A stretch of 64,000 nt of DNA from Ophioceras dolichostomum (Eukaryota > Ascomycota > Sordariomycetes > Magnaporthales > Ophioceraceae): contig PYST01000026.1 of the NCBI GenBank assembly GCA_003049485.1, forward strand, positions 62,001 through 126,000. Reading direction: 5' to 3'. Under the pieces are notes generated by a model that saw nothing but the letters and a program-made list of their open reading frames with translations, did no database searches and had not been told where the DNA came from. Numbering within the stretch: position 1 is the stretch's first letter; every line of letters begins with the position of its first letter. Positions 46,701-60,563 of this stretch are shown here, in pieces. A program made the translations under genes and the position numbers.

Positions 46701-48000
46701 TGTAAAGGGCCTGAAAAGGGGCCTGAAAAAGACCTGGGATTCGATTCGACGGCCCTGAGCTTTTTCCTGCGGTCGCTGTCGAGTTCATGGGGTTCCATTG
46801 TTAGTGGTGAGTTGCACCTGGGCTGGCTGATGCGCGGGCTAGGAAGTCCCGACCGATTGGATAAAGCACTACCCACAGCAGGCTGGGCTATATTGAGTGG
46901 TTGGGCCAGCACTATCAGGTAGGGTAGTGTGTGTTGAAAAGACGATAGAAGGCGACGGGTCCGGCTACTCTAGGATCTGGCTGGACCCTGGGTCTGGTGG
47001 TGTCATATGTAACACCGTTCCTGTGACTTGTGAGAGTATTGAGGGGTCTGGCGATGGGATGTATCTTTGTGGCTCTCGTGGATCTTAATGTTCTCGCCTC
47101 GTTTTCGCTTCGTTGGCGGCCGACGCCAACTGGGACAGTCAATTTGGTTGAGGCGAGACGCAACGCATCTTTGGGTATTTTATCCCCCGGCTCCTGGTCC
47201 ATTGGTCCCGTCCCGTTTGTTGAAGGAAGGGATAGACAGAGCGGGACAGGATCATCAGGGGGCGGTATCCGTCCGAGACACCCGGCCAATGGAGGCGAAT
47301 TCTGCCTATCAAGAACAGCCAGAGAAAAAAGAGATTGAGAGACCGCGCGTTGCTCAAGGCGAGCATGTCACGTAGGAACGCTACTATGTTGTAGAAGCAT
47401 GAGTACAAATGCCACACACTCCATCACATGACGTCGTGCGACTGCGAATCGGCTATGCTGGCGACGCGACTGGACCGGATCTGTCTTTTGACTGGTGGAA
47501 TCTGGATGAATAGGAAGCCTTCCAGATGCGCCGAGGGGAACATGTCACCGTCCGTCACAGCTGGACGGTCCTGTTTGTATTCAAATTCCTCCAATGTGCG
47601 TGTGCACCTCAACTGGAACCAACTTTAGGGGAAGTTGTCGCTAGAGGAGAAACTTTCTTTCTCCTTGCCCTTGCCCGTTGGTGGTGGCGACGTTGCCGGA
47701 TTACAGGGACGAGGTCTCAATCTTTGAAAGGTAACCCCCGAAAAAAATTCACCCCCTTCAACAAAGGTTTGACAATGCTATTATTGTTCTAGTTGGTGAG
47801 AAGGGAGGCTTCATGCAGGAACGGATACTAACGAGGAACGCCGCCCTGCGCCACCCCTGCAGGTACAAGCTGAATACCCGCTGGAAGTATCTTTTCTGGC
47901 GGGTCATGTACTCTTTTGGGTTCGTTCACGGTTCGACCTGCGTTGTGGCCCGGCTCTTCCAGGGGTCAACTCCCCGAAGTGGAATGCGCCGTTACTGATT
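43760..48000. other. Gene-poor interval, part 1
   Basis: Upstream of ARPC5. Several overlapping open frames of 150-220 codons occur between 45100 and 46000 on both strands, but none has protein-like composition or a recognisable motif. A perfect 31-bp tandem duplication lies at 45227-45292 and a 12-bp tandem (GGGCCTGAAAAG-like) near 46708-46731. The first few hundred bases should hold the ARPC5 promoter. Confidence 0.5.
45227..45292. repeat. 31-bp perfect tandem duplication
   Basis: Two adjacent identical copies start at 45227 and 45258; each contains AGGCCTCGAAGGTACAGGCC. Confidence 0.9.
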
Positions 48001-51000
48001 TACCGGATGGGGTCCCGCCTCCATCCAAATCCACCCAGACACCATCCACCCACAACCGCACATGGCTCACAAGAATCGGGAATATGGATGGCCCAGTTTC
48101 CTGCTGTCATCGGTCGTGCCTCTCAGAACAAACGAGCTGCGAGGCTGTCCAGCCTACAGTCGATGCTTTCGTGTTTCATTCAGCCGTGAATCAAAAAGCC
48201 GTGCATGTTCCCGACGGCCGCGCACTGCTGTCATTTACGTGCGACGTCAACTTGCTCTCCTGGACGAGCGACGATTTTGTTTTTCCTCACCTTCCCTCGT
48301 TGTGGTTCGGTGGCTTATGCATGCCGAGCGAGGAACCCCTGCACTGCAGAAATGAACCCTTTCAAGGGCTGGAACCTCCACATCTTCTAGAGATTCTAGA
48401 AGGATTCCGTCGCAATCGAACTTGGCCAAGAGAGGGCACCAAGTTGGGATGAAATTCCCACTTTTGATTCTTTCTTTGACCAGCACTTGCCTGCGAGCTT
48501 GCCTCGTCTCATCACCCAAAGCAATGCGTGGTAGATACACCGTTGTAGGTTACAAGGGAAAGATGCAAACGAGTCGTGTTTCGGGAACAGCTCGAACAAG
48601 GAACTCGATCATGTCGAGACGGTGGGTGCACAGGATTTCGCGAATGATTGATCGAGAGCGCAGATGCGCTGCGCATCATCTTTTCCCTCCGAGTGCGGTG
48701 TAGCAGAGCTCCGGCGTCATACTGGCCAGTTTGGCCGTTACACCGCCGCGACGGTCCGAACAAATCTCGTTACTGCTCCGCTCCGGGAGGGACAAAGACA
48801 TCGCCATACCGAGGTCGAAGTCGAGTATGTCCATTGTCCACCGGGCTGCGCCTCGGGTGTGTGGTCAGCTTCCCTACTTCAGCCGGGCGATGTTGGAGGA
48901 GCCAGGACGACTCGGAGGACTCATCAGGAGGAGCGCAAATCGCACAAGCGCATTCAGTCAGTGGAAGCAGAATTCGTCCGGCGGCTATTGGCCACTCGTG
49001 TGTGGTGGGACAGAACCAACAAGAACGGAGAGGGTGTGCCCAGGAGGGGAAAATTGACCAAAGAATAGTGGCCTTAGATCCAGGTACTCGCAATTTCGTC
49101 GACCAGAGGGCACAGCCCGCACTGTCAATTGTTCGCCGAACAGAGGGCATCAAATCATCAATCAGCTCAGGGGGGTGGGCTGGAACGCTGAGAGGTGGCA
49201 CCACCGAATGCCTTCATCCTATCCGGACCACTTGGACCAGAACCGCCGCTCACCGGTCGCCCTCGCCGCGTCGCAGCCCAGCAGGTCAGAGCGGGTTCTA
49301 ATTGTCGATCGAAGTCATCGAAGTGACAACGGCCTCCTGATCCCTAGGCTCAACCAAGGATGCGTGGCGGACTCATCGGCAGATGGCGCGCTGACTTCTC
49401 GCGCTTTTTTTTTTTTCTTTTTTTTTTTGTTGTGTGTCCGCTCTGGTAATTAAAATGACGTGCGACCGACCGGGCAAAGCGGAAGCGATCCCGCCTCGAG
49501 CGTCCTTACGGAATCCAACATCCCCTGCGCTGCTTCATCAGTGCTCTCTCTCAACAAAGTCAAAGTGCTTGCATGGTACTTTTTTTTTTTTCGTTCCACA
49601 AATCCCGCGAATGGCACGCGGTCGCTTGCAACTGAGACCGTTCGTTGGTGAGCGGCGCCCCATCCCGTCTGCCGTCCCTTCGGCAAATCAACCAACCCTT
49701 CGCTGGGCATCCGCGCAACCGCGTTCGTTTGTGGAAAAAGCCAGCAGTTCGATGCCATTGTCATCAACCTGAAATGCCCAAAACAGGATTTCATTTAGTA
49801 GGTTCGGGGTAGGCGGCTTCGGGGCTGCGGTATCTGTACTGGACTTCACCTGTAGACCGCCTTGCACCACACAGCATCTGACACGCACGGCATGATGAGC
49901 TTCCATCACAGCCCGGATGCCTGGCCTTGAGCTGATCGACTTGATTGAATGATTGAATGACTGACTGACTTGTTGCTTGCCTCATTTTGACCGAATGAGC
50001 CCTTAATACGGAAAACTCGTAGCAGACTGGAATCGCCGGCGGTGCAGGTTGGAGCTGTCCATTGATACCTACAACATCGCCAGTGGGCACAGCCACAGCC
50101 CTCCTCAGCTCTGCACGTGTCTGACAGCGCATCTCGCCAAGGCATCATTACCGACTCGGCAACATTGCGACAATGGGACGTTCAGTTTGGCTAGAGGAAC
50201 CGTCATTCATCCCGGAGGTTGCAGTGGCGGTTGACTGGCAGATGACGGAGCAAAAATATTGAGTCATCTTTGCGCGTCGCCTCGCCTCTGTGGCTACCTA
50301 CCGTAGGTCCCGGGAGGTAGAGGAGTGAGTCGAGGGGTAGCCCCAGGGCCCTTTCGGCATATCTGTGATACAAGTTGGAGGCTGTTCGTGTTTTTCGTTC
50401 TCGTCTCCGATGCACCACGATCAATTGCAACCAAGATCCCGCACGCGGAATGGTGCTGCAAACCTTTGGGGTGGTGTTTGCATTTGTGCCAGAATGAGTG
50501 CGCACAAGGTATGGGGAACTCGATTCCTCTCCTTGACGCCTCCTCTTGTTGGCCACCACTCGCTACGTTACGCTCCTTCGTGTGGCGCAAATCGATAGAA
50601 TATGCCCGAGGCCCTGCACACACAATCAGAATTAGTTGGCAAGGCCATTGGAGAAATCACGAGGTGATTGTTCCACGCGTCAGGCACTCTGTCCAAGACC
50701 ATCGTCCCAAACGCCTGGGCTCTGGACACAGAGGGGGCGGAGATCTACTTGTCCAGCTCAGCTGTATTGCTGGAGTGAGGCGACGTCATGATTACCCGCA
50801 CCCCGAGGCGGGGGCGGCCCAACCAGAAGGCACGAAGGCCTCCCGCTCCGCGCATCACAGCATTGACGTTGTGCATGCCGAGTGGAAGGAAACAGTGTAT
50901 GTGCACAGGGGCAAAGACGGCGGGATACAGAGGTCACAGAAGAAGGGTGGACATGTGGCCGCAGGCACGGGACGGACGGATATTGGACTTTCTGCAACGA

Positions 51001-52400
51001 AGCACCACTCGTCCCGGATCGACTATCACGTACTCCCTCGGCATCTCTGTCGGGTGTATTCAAAAGTCGTAAAAGTTGCAGACTTGTCACGGTACGAAAA
51101 GACACTCTCGGGACAGCCCTCGGGAGAGGGGAGACCTCGAGAACCAAGCGGACCAACGAAATACGCTGCCATGCATGCGATGCGAGAAGGGACATGGACG
51201 CAAAATGCAATGCGATCGCGTGCAACCCCGTGTTGACTCGACAGGCCGAGGGGCAGAGCAACGACAGCCGGGCGGGCGAGCGAGTGGGCGAAAAGATTCT
51301 CAATATTCTTGCCTGCCTGCCAGCCTGCATATTCGAGGCAGCCCGTGCCATGTCGTCGAATTACGGTGGAGCAGTATCAACTTCCCCATTCGATCGGAAC
51401 GAGAGGCTAATAATGATTGACGAAATGCACAGCTTGCACGCGGAACCACCGATCTGGGACAAAGCCCCATCATCGTGATCATCATCATCATCATAATCAT
51501 CATCACTGACACCTATGTACGTACCACCCACCACTACCACCGCTCTTTCCACCTCCTCCTTCCCCAACATGCCGCCCGGCCCATCCACGGCCTATCAGCT
51601 GGAGCTGCTGCTGCCTTATGACAATGATGATGTGTATGCTGCCTTACGGAGCCTTATATTATGCATGCCCGATGAGTCGTGGGCATGCAGGAGAAGCCCA
51701 CCAGGTCAGCCAGCCACGAGCAGCCAGCCGCTGGAGGGATGGACGGAGGCGGAGGACATTGGCTTGGGCGGAGTGTGGAGGGTGGTGGGTGAGCGCGGGT
51801 TCGGAATCAGAAAACGTGGGCAGAGATGACAGGAGGGGGACAGAAGGGTAACATGAGGGGGGAAAGGAACAGGACGACTGGACGTCCAACCGGAAATCGA
51901 TGATCACCTCTCACCACTCCTGCCAGCCGTCGCTGCCGAGGACGCACTCGTGGAGGCCTAAGAATAGAGGCAAGCATATGGGACAATGCAGTGCCCCATT
52001 GCACCACGAATGGCCTACGACAGGTTCCCGTTATGTTGGGTGCTGGATGTGTTGCACAGGAGCTGGATGACAACGTATACCCTCTTCGTAAGGACTTATG
52101 GATACATGGACTGCATCGAATACGTCGAATACATCACGGGCAACCCCTCCAATGCTACCTCACGCCCACCACCCCTCTAACACTTGCGAGGTACTTGGAC
52201 ATCCCGCGCTACCTGAGGTCTGGTAGCCTACGGCATATGCTGAGGTGCAATGCGAACGCGAACAGGTGAGTCGGGAGACACCGGACCCTTCATGCAGGTT
52301 GCCTCCCAAAGTCATCAAGTCTAAGTCAACATTGAACGGTTGCGAGTCATCTATTTGCGCGTGTGGCCTCGCTTTCGAGACTGACTCTCTTGAAACTCGG
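48001..52400. other. Gene-poor interval, part 2
   Basis: No supported gene. It contains long T tracts at 49405-49430 and 49577-49590, ATTGAATG/ACTG short tandems near 49941-49970, and an ATC/ATA trinucleotide run at 51476-51507. A 303-codon plus-strand frame (50325-51236) is discussed as a finding but has neither the GC-rich third positions of local genes nor a recognisable motif. Confidence 0.5.
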
Positions 52401-55400
52401 CCGCGAAGTCTGCTGAACGACGGCGCAAGCTAATTGTCCTCGCTCGCGAACTGGAACTGCGTGGGCGGACTGGAACCCCCACTGCGCCGCTGGTCGAAGA
52501 CGGGCGTTTCTGGAACGTCACGAGGATAGGGGATATCGATCAGGGAGCGAATTATATGCCAAGACGACGTGAGGGGGAAATTGATATCACAGTCAGCACA
52601 GCGATAGAGAGAAGCCTGCCTGTGGGAGGAGAGGCGAAAAGGGGGGCGCAATCAGGCAGTTGAGATTTCCGAAGAACAAGCCACAGAGTACCTAAGGTAC
52701 CTAATTCGCACGCCGCCGCCGCAGAGCCGTGCCTCACTCATGAAGAAGTAAATCTCATCACGACACGACTCTGTAAGAGTCTCCGACTTTCCACGCCGTG
52801 TTCCATGTCTACACAATCATGTCTGCATCCATAGTACACAATACACAATCACGTCTGACTGTACCACTGACTGGCGCGTCCGACTTATGTAATTCGGACA
52901 CCGTGAATAATAGGGTCGCTTGTTGGTGGGCGACCTGACATCTGCACACCACCATGCTGGTTAACATCATCATCATCATCACCACCATCATCACCTCCAC
53001 CACCCGACCGCATGCGCCTTCATTAATTCCACGAGGAAACGAGGAAGAGCGCATGGAATCCGTCCGAACCTACAGGAGCGGACAGGCGAGCAAAAGCGGG
53101 TGGGCAAGCAAGCCACGCCATCCCGTGCGTGCCGTACCTCCTCCGCCCGCTGCGTCTCTGACTCCCGAAATTCTCATCTCGGGCGGCGTTGGGTGGTAAT
53201 CGCACACCACAAACGGGGGAGAGTGTACCTAATTGTGGCTTGTGTATCGTCAATCTTACCTAACACGACTGAAGATAGCAACCCAAGCACACATCCAAGC
53301 GCAAATATCTCGATGTACGTTGTAGCTCGGTTCTTGTCCGGTTCCAAAGATTTTGATCCCCTTTTTTTTTTCCGCCCTCTTCCCCCCTGGTAAATTTCCT
53401 TCTCGAAATTTTATTCTTCGCTCTCCCGGCTTCCCCCTAGTCCCCCCGCCAGGGTTCGTCCCGTCGACCCGCTCGATGAAACCGCGCTGGGAGGCAGGCA
53501 GAAAGCAAAAGACAGAAAAAAATTTTCGTCAACGCTCGATGGGTGACAAACGGCCGGGCTCTCATAGAAAAGGGGTGTATGTACTGTGCATTTCGCACGC
53601 GGCTTCTCTCTTTCGCACACACGCACTCACTGTACTGTACCTTCTAGGTACCTGCCAACTACAACCCAGATCGACGCTGCTCAACCAAGCTCACACCAAA
53701 GCCACCCTTTGCTCTGGGACTTAAAAGAAAGAGAAAATAAAATAAAAGTGACATGTTTCCGATAACCAGTGCTGTCACAACTCTTCGCGCTGTGAGGAGT
53801 GGCTCTTCCTCCTTGCTTTTGTCGAGATCCATTCACACCTGTCCCTTCGTTCTTCTTCCCTTGCTTGCGTTCTTCTTGCAAGGGACTCCCTGGCCCTGGA
53901 AGATTTCTGGCAAACTGATGGAAACGGAGGAACTTTGAGGGCAGCCTGCCAAACACGCCCAGGTCAGCGAGCTAGCCTATTTGGGCACTTGGACCTGACC
54001 CGATGTGGGACGGAGGCAGTCTGCATCAGGCTGCTGGAAAGCTCGGGGGAGGGCCCGGGAGACGAGAAAGCTGGGAGATGACCGCCCACCCCCCTGACCC
54101 CCTGGCGTGTGGTGTTCAGTGACAATGTACATCTGTACTTGCCGGTACACTCTCAGGGGGTAACGCTCTGGTACCCGACCATGACATGAGAACACACACA
54201 CACACTCACGATTTCCCAGACCACGAGATGACCCACGACACCCACGGTCGCCTGCTGTGCCTCCAGGGGCAGGTCCCCGCGTCAGGTCCGCCGCTACTTG
54301 GCTACCCAGCTCTTTGGTCTGCGTGGGTTGATGACCGGCTCACCAACCTTGACAACCTTGACGCCGCGAAAGAGTTCCCGGTGAGGCACGACCAACCTGG
54401 AACCTTGCCAGCGCACCGCAGCAACAAAATCCTGCCCCCCCAAAAGAAGGCCCCAGCAGAGCAGACCGATGGCACCAGTTTTATTAAAAGACAGCCGAAG
54501 CCCCCTTCGAGTGCCAAATTTTTTTCTTCCTTCCCGAGTCTTTTTTCCAACGCCCTCTCCTACTACTTAATAATTTCCCATCTCTCTCTCTTTTGTTCTG
54601 TACAATAGACCACGGCTCTCGCTCGCCCGTTGCTTATTGCGCTGTTTAGTTTTCGTCGCTCTGTTTTTGACAACTGCCTTCGCAGCCCAATTCGTCGACT
54701 CTTCCCAGCAACTCCGGACCAAAAACCGCGACCCGTCCTGCATTCCAACCTGCAGTGGGTACCCCAGCGAACACCGTACCTGAAAAAAAATTGCACGAAG
54801 CACTGCAAGCAAGCGGATCTTTCAGCCAGTGATCCACCCACATCATCCTCTTTGTTACCATCTGCACTGTACCTGACAGCGGAAGCACGTCGCCGCCTAA
54901 AATAAAACCACAAGCCGACCGAGAACAAAGCCGATGGACACAGCACATTAAGGAAGTGCATAGAGAAAGGTTGGCTGCCATTGTAACAATAAGATCTACC
55001 CAGGCGAAGCGGCAGGAATTAACACAAGCACGCTTCAGTTGACAGAACACCACTGTCCTTCGCAATCACCAAACCAACACGCGCTGCGACGTTGCTACGT
55101 TCCGACCGGGATCGACGACACCGATCAGATTTGGGGCATAGGGCTGCACAGCACCGCAAAGAAAAAAAATATCCACAGGCGCCGTCATCTTCTCACGCGC
55201 ATTCGGCGCCCTCCCTCAGCTCCGCTGGGATCCAGGACAGACTACATCGCGAATCGCCGAAATCTGACCTGCTTCCCATTCGCGACACTGCACGTTCGAC
55301 CGAGTTCAAGCCTCGCCGCCTGCAACATCGCCACAGCCTTTTTCGCCAATCCCATCGCCCTCCCTTGTCCCGGGACTTTGGGAGGTTCCCAGCAAATTGT

Positions 55401-57400
55401 GAGTCAGACGTGCAGCACCAACTGCTTGCCCTATTTCGAGTGGTTGCTGCCTCATTCCCTCCCTTTCACAATGAAGCGCGTCTTGGTCATCATGTTGGGT
55501 TGCTTTACAGCAGGCGCATACGCTCCCGCTCCCTTTGCATAGCAAGCGACGTGGTGTATATAAGTCGTGGCCCCCCAACACTCGTCTAGAATGGCCCCGG
55601 GATAGATCATGCCACTTACACGCAATCCTTACAGTTTCTTGTCGCTTTCGATTTTCTAAGCCACCCAGGCTCTACACTATCACAATGATTGTCCGGTGCT
55701 CACAACAATCCCTCGCCCCCATGGGTCGTGGTGCGTATGACACAACTGGTGTGCCCAAGCCGCCGCCGCCAAAGCCCAGGTAACTGAGTCGCTGGCCACA
55801 TCGTCACCTTTCGTGGGCTGCACACGATTCAGCAGGCTCCTACCTCCGTGCTTGCGCTGTGTCCGCAGAACACTTGTCGGCGCCCAACCAAGCTCGGAGC
55901 ACACGGAGTACCAGCATCAGCACAAGCACCACCACACGCACACCCATCCGACTCGTGTGCACGCGCATAGGAAGCGCTGTACGGCGAAGGGGACTCGGCC
56001 TCTGCAACGCAAGCACGAGTCCTAGCCCACACCCACACTCTCTGGATTCTCACGTCCTCTCGATTTCTTTTGCTGCTGCAGACACCCACCACGAACACAA
56101 GCACGCAACCGTACGACACTTTTAATATGGTGCTCCCCGGATCGACGGCACCGACCACCCTGTACAACCACCTTTTCGACTTTCTTTGACTGGAGATCTT
56201 TCGATACACAGTTGTAATTTCTTTTTTTCAATGTTCTCTCAAGACCACCGATACATTTCTTAGGCTCGCAGCCGACATCACCTGTCTGTACTTGCTTCTT
56301 GCTTCCCAGCAGCAAGGCAAGGGAGAGAAAGAGAAGAGCGAAAGAGAGGGAGCAGGGAGAAAAAAAAAGGAGGTTCCATTGCGCACATTTCATTTCCCTT
56401 ATCTCTTTTTCCTCTTGTCTTGTTTTCCTCATCCGGGCTCGCGCGGCGTTCATATTTAGAAGGATGGAACCTGGAAACTGGGGGGGCCTTTTTAGATTCA
56501 CCGGCTTTTTTTTGTGTTGTCACATCCCTTTTCTCGTCACAAACCCTCGTCACGCCCAATTTGGACCGCCCGCATACCGCATGCTTGCATGGGGTCCTCG
56601 CTCGCTTCACAACTCGGCACGCGCATCTCTGGCCAAACTCGAGCGTCCGTCCCTGGTCCAACAATGAAGAATCTGCTCCGCCATCACCCTGACAGCCCGC
56701 AGCTCGAGCGTGCTTTCTCCCTCGCTCCTGCCCAGCTGTCCGGTCCTCGATCTACACAACGTGGCTTCACGCAACCTCGACGAGAGAGGGTTTCTTTGGG
56801 ATGGGTTTTAACGGTCGCAACAAAAAGAAACGGGATTTTCTTTTTTGGGGTCATCCCTTAATCGCGGGAACATCTTGGAATGGCTGCAAAATGGGGCTGG
56901 GTTGGGAAAAGAAAACTGCTTTTTTTCTGGGTACTTGCATATAGACTTCTCAGGTTCACTGTTCCCTCTTTTCGTTCACTTTTTCTTTCCTATGTCTCCT
57001 GTTTTTTTTTTCAACACCTTCGTGCCTGTCCGTTTGCAGGGAGAAGCACTTTCTGGCAGCACACGCGGCAGATGGATATCTTGGCTCGCGCCGACTTTTC
57101 ATGCACCACTTCTTATTTCCTTCCCTCTGTTTCCAAAGCAGTGTTTCAACACCAGGTTCGCAGAAGCTGGCGAGCATTGATCGAGCTTCCTTGTCCACCC
57201 ACTCAACCCTTCCTAAGACTGGAGAGGGAAACTCGCTTTCGAGCCCGCCGGCACCGCCTAGGCGCTGGACTGGATCCAGGTTGATACACAAGAGAAGATA
57301 CCCCCGGATATTTTTTTTATTAGACATGTATTGTACTCAAAAGATGTACCCCAGCTACACAGCGCCCCAAGCCTGACTTCCATTGCACCTTTCAACAAAT
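52401..57400. other. Gene-poor interval, part 3 (pyrimidine-rich tracts)
   Basis: No supported gene. Plus-strand pyrimidine-rich tracts recur (for example 53360-53450, 54525-54600, 56220-56460 and 56990-57010), a texture seen in fungal leaders. A CAT/CAC-rich microsatellite lies at 52965-53000 and an ACCTAAGGTACCTAA motif near 52690. A 23-codon ATG frame at 55471-55542 resembles a signal peptide but has no continuation. Confidence 0.5.
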
Positions 57401-58647
57401 CTTGCACTTCTTTCCCCCTCTTCCAGCTATACTACCACTATTTATTGCCACCATCACAGTAGATAAATCGTCAAGATAACATACATATTTCAACCTCGCG
57501 AGCCCGTCTGTCGGATCCAGGCGAGATGCCACCAAAAATTGACTTTGATGTTCGTATACGGAGTTTGCCGTCCCGACAAGACGTGGTGCAACGAAAATCC
57601 ATGCCGGCAGGGCGACACAACATTTGGAGGGGTTGCCTCGGTCTCCAGCCGTGGCGGGATGGCAGGCCTCGGCGGGAGGCGACGGGATGGGACATCAGAG
57701 ATGCTATTGGCGATCTCAAGACGTCCTCCTCCCGGGCAACGGGAAAAACTTATCACGGATACGAGGTTACCGCGGACATCTCGGGAGTCTGCAACCAGAC
57801 GGGGGGGAGACCACGAAAAAAAATGCGCCGGGAAGGGATTCCCTAGAAGAGGGGAGGTGCAAACGCAGACCAGCAGCCAGACCATACCAGCCAGGACTGC
57901 AACCTCATGCAAGGCCGCGCGCCGCGGACCACATCAGCCTCACTCTTGGCCGGAGGTTGCGAAAGTACATAGTGAAGGTATGCAAACACGTAGGGAGGCA
58001 AGCTGGCAAGACCCGGCTACCACATACTAAATTGGATACGCTGCACTACACGGAAAGGGGCAACCTCGCACTACAGCAGAGCGAGGTGGGTTAGACGGTA
58101 ACTCCAGCGGGAGAGCGAGAAGCTGTCGTGTGATGAGAAACTGGTCATGGGATACCACTTTCCCGTGGCGCCGTCCAACAGAACAGGAGAAGCAAACGAA
58201 CCACAGACACAAACGGGGCGAAAAGGGGGGTCAGCGCGGCCTGCCGCTGGCGGGGGGAGTGGGCGGGTCGGCCGTGGCGAAGGGGCGCAAGACAACCCAA
58301 TCCAACCCCCGAAACCAACAACAAACGAGCGGAGCGCCAATGATGGTGGCCGACCAGACAACATGACGGAAATGATAAAAAGATAGACGAAAAGGGGAGA
58401 ACAAAGAAAAGCAAGAAGAAATTCACGCTAGGGGAGGACGTTGTGATGCTTGCAAGCTGCACACAGAACAGAACGCAGCGGACAAGTGAGAAAGAAAAAA
58501 AATCACTCGGCCTGGCGATGACGGACCAACAACCCGAGTCTTGGCTCTTCAACCGGAAATGGGAGCTAATGCAAGGTTAAAGGGAGGGCGCCAGGGGTTC
58601 CCGGCTCCCTTGCATCCACCCCTTTCCTAATCCAGGCACGCTGAGAT

Positions 58648-58669
58648 TCCCAGGACCGCAGTCCTGGGA
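58648..58669. repeat. Perfect 9-bp inverted repeat (hairpin)
   Basis: Arms TCCCAGGAC and GTCCTGGGA flank a four-base CGCA loop. It lies outside any gene I can support. Confidence 0.85.
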
Positions 58670-60025
58670 CCACCAAGGACACCCGAATCCCCCAATCAAT
58701 CAATCCCATCTCATCAGCGAGCCGAACACCCACCTGCCGCGTCAGGTACAGACAGTACATGCGGTACATGCACCGTAACGGGAATGCCCTGGAGCTACGA
58801 ATCTCCCACTTTTTACCAGCCTCACTTTGCGAGTGAGATGTGAGGTGATGTGAGGTGATGCGAGGAACACAACAGTCAATTTCATTTTCCCCCCCTGGTC
58901 TATCGGACAGTAACTTTGCTCTGATTCCCTTGCGGCAGGATTCCGTGAAGAAAAGGAAGAGAAAAGTCCAATAATCAAACTACGCCGTGAGGGTGGCGTG
59001 TTGCGAGCAGGAAATCAAGTGCTGCTCACTCCTGCCACTACCACCACCCACTCACTACCACTGAACGAGTGAGACATGACAAGAAAACGGGCGCCACACA
59101 GCCGCTGCCAAAATAGAGTGCACACACTCACAGCGCGAAGGATCAAAGTTGTGTGTATGGAGGTAAACTGGAGGTACCAAAGTAACGACAAACGGAGCGA
59201 CCGAGCAGGTACCTACCAACGTGTGAACAACACCTAGTGAAACCCACGCACGCGGTCGACAAGCCAAGACGAAAAGGGGGAAGAAGAAACGTGGGAGGAC
59301 GAAAAGGAAGTGGAAGATCAAAAACGTGGACCTGGTCAACACCCACCCAGAAAGTTGTCGGTCGTCGTGGGGGTAAGTTTGGCTTGTCGCGCCAGCAGGC
59401 CGGCTGGACAATGAAGAACAGAAGAGATGGGCACGGGGGGCAGAAATGGGGGCGGGCGACCGAGACAGGCTCCTTTCAGGCTAGGCGCCTGGCCGCCACG
59501 CCGCCGCCACGCACGTTGGGAATTACATAGTACATCCGGGAATACTCTGTGGGATGGGATGGGGATGGTGATTATCCATCGTACATATTTCCGTACTCGT
59601 AGCCTGTTTCCTGCTTCCAGGGTGGTCACCCGCTGTCAGGAAACGTGCTGGGGTGTTTTTTTGAGCTGGGCATGGGCAGGCATGGATCAGGGGCGACGGG
59701 GCGAGATGGGCGGTGATGGATGAGACTGGTAATGATTGTTGCGAGACGGACAGCTCACGAGGGAGTTCTCTCTCTCTTCTTTCTCTATCTGGTTTGTTGC
59801 CCCCCACTCCCTCGGTCGGGAATCCGTCGTTTCGGCGTTCGCCCAAACCAATCTTATCAGCCACAATTGTTTTTTTCTTTTCTTTCTTTTCTTTTTCTTT
59901 TATTTTTGTTACTGTGGTATCATCACGCCCTCACATTGGTATGCGGCAGGATGGATAAGCTCAGCTTGAAACAGCAAGATCATAAGCAAGCACACGGAAC
60001 AGGAAGGAGGGAGAGTGGCAAACGG

Positions 60026-60049
60026 AAAAAAAAAAAAAAAAAAAAAAAA
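60026..60049. repeat. A24 homopolymer
   Basis: Twenty-four consecutive A on the plus strand, flanked by CGG and GGCCCC. It could be the tail of a retroposed transcript or a simple slippage tract. No upstream retrogene frame is visible. Confidence 0.85.
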
Positions 60050-60521
60050 GGCCCCTGCCGGACCTCGCCCGTCCCAGGTTCCAGGTTCACTACATTTCTT
60101 TGTTGCCTGTGAGGTGAGAAAATTAGGACGCGTCTGAGAGCTGTCAAACGTGCAGGGAGAAAAGAAGGGGAAAGCCCAGAGAGTTTCATCACACCCACCC
60201 AATCACAAAATAAAGAAAGAAAATTTTCACATCAGTACTGCGTATCCCTTACTGAAAGGGGGCACAAGAAACAAAAAGGGAGGGGGAAAGAAAGCCAGCT
60301 GAAAGTGGCAGAAAAAAAAGCCATGCGCCAAGCAATTCCCGTTTGAAGCAAATAAGGCCAAAATGAATTGTATGGCGATCGACCGACCCGCACCGACGGC
60401 TCCCCGTTCCCGGTGCCGTGGGATGACTTTTAGTTTATCTGTCGCCTACATACAACTACGATCCAGAATGAATGGCCTTCAGCATTCTTCAGCATTCCTC
60501 ACCCTAGCCAGTGTTCGGGGC

Positions 60522-60563
60522 AACGTTCGGTCCGTAACGTTCAGTCCGCAACGTTTAGTCTAG
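60522..60563. repeat. Triple 14-bp tandem repeat with AACGTT core
   Basis: Three adjacent 14-base units begin at 60522, 60536 and 60550 (AACGTTCGGTCCGT and two variants). Each opens with the palindrome AACGTT. Confidence 0.8.

Noticed and set aside
55471..55542. 23-codon frame resembling a signal peptide (MKRVLVIMLGCFTAGAYA)
   Set aside because: No continuing exon or downstream cysteine-rich frame could be found; a chance hydrophobic run is more likely.
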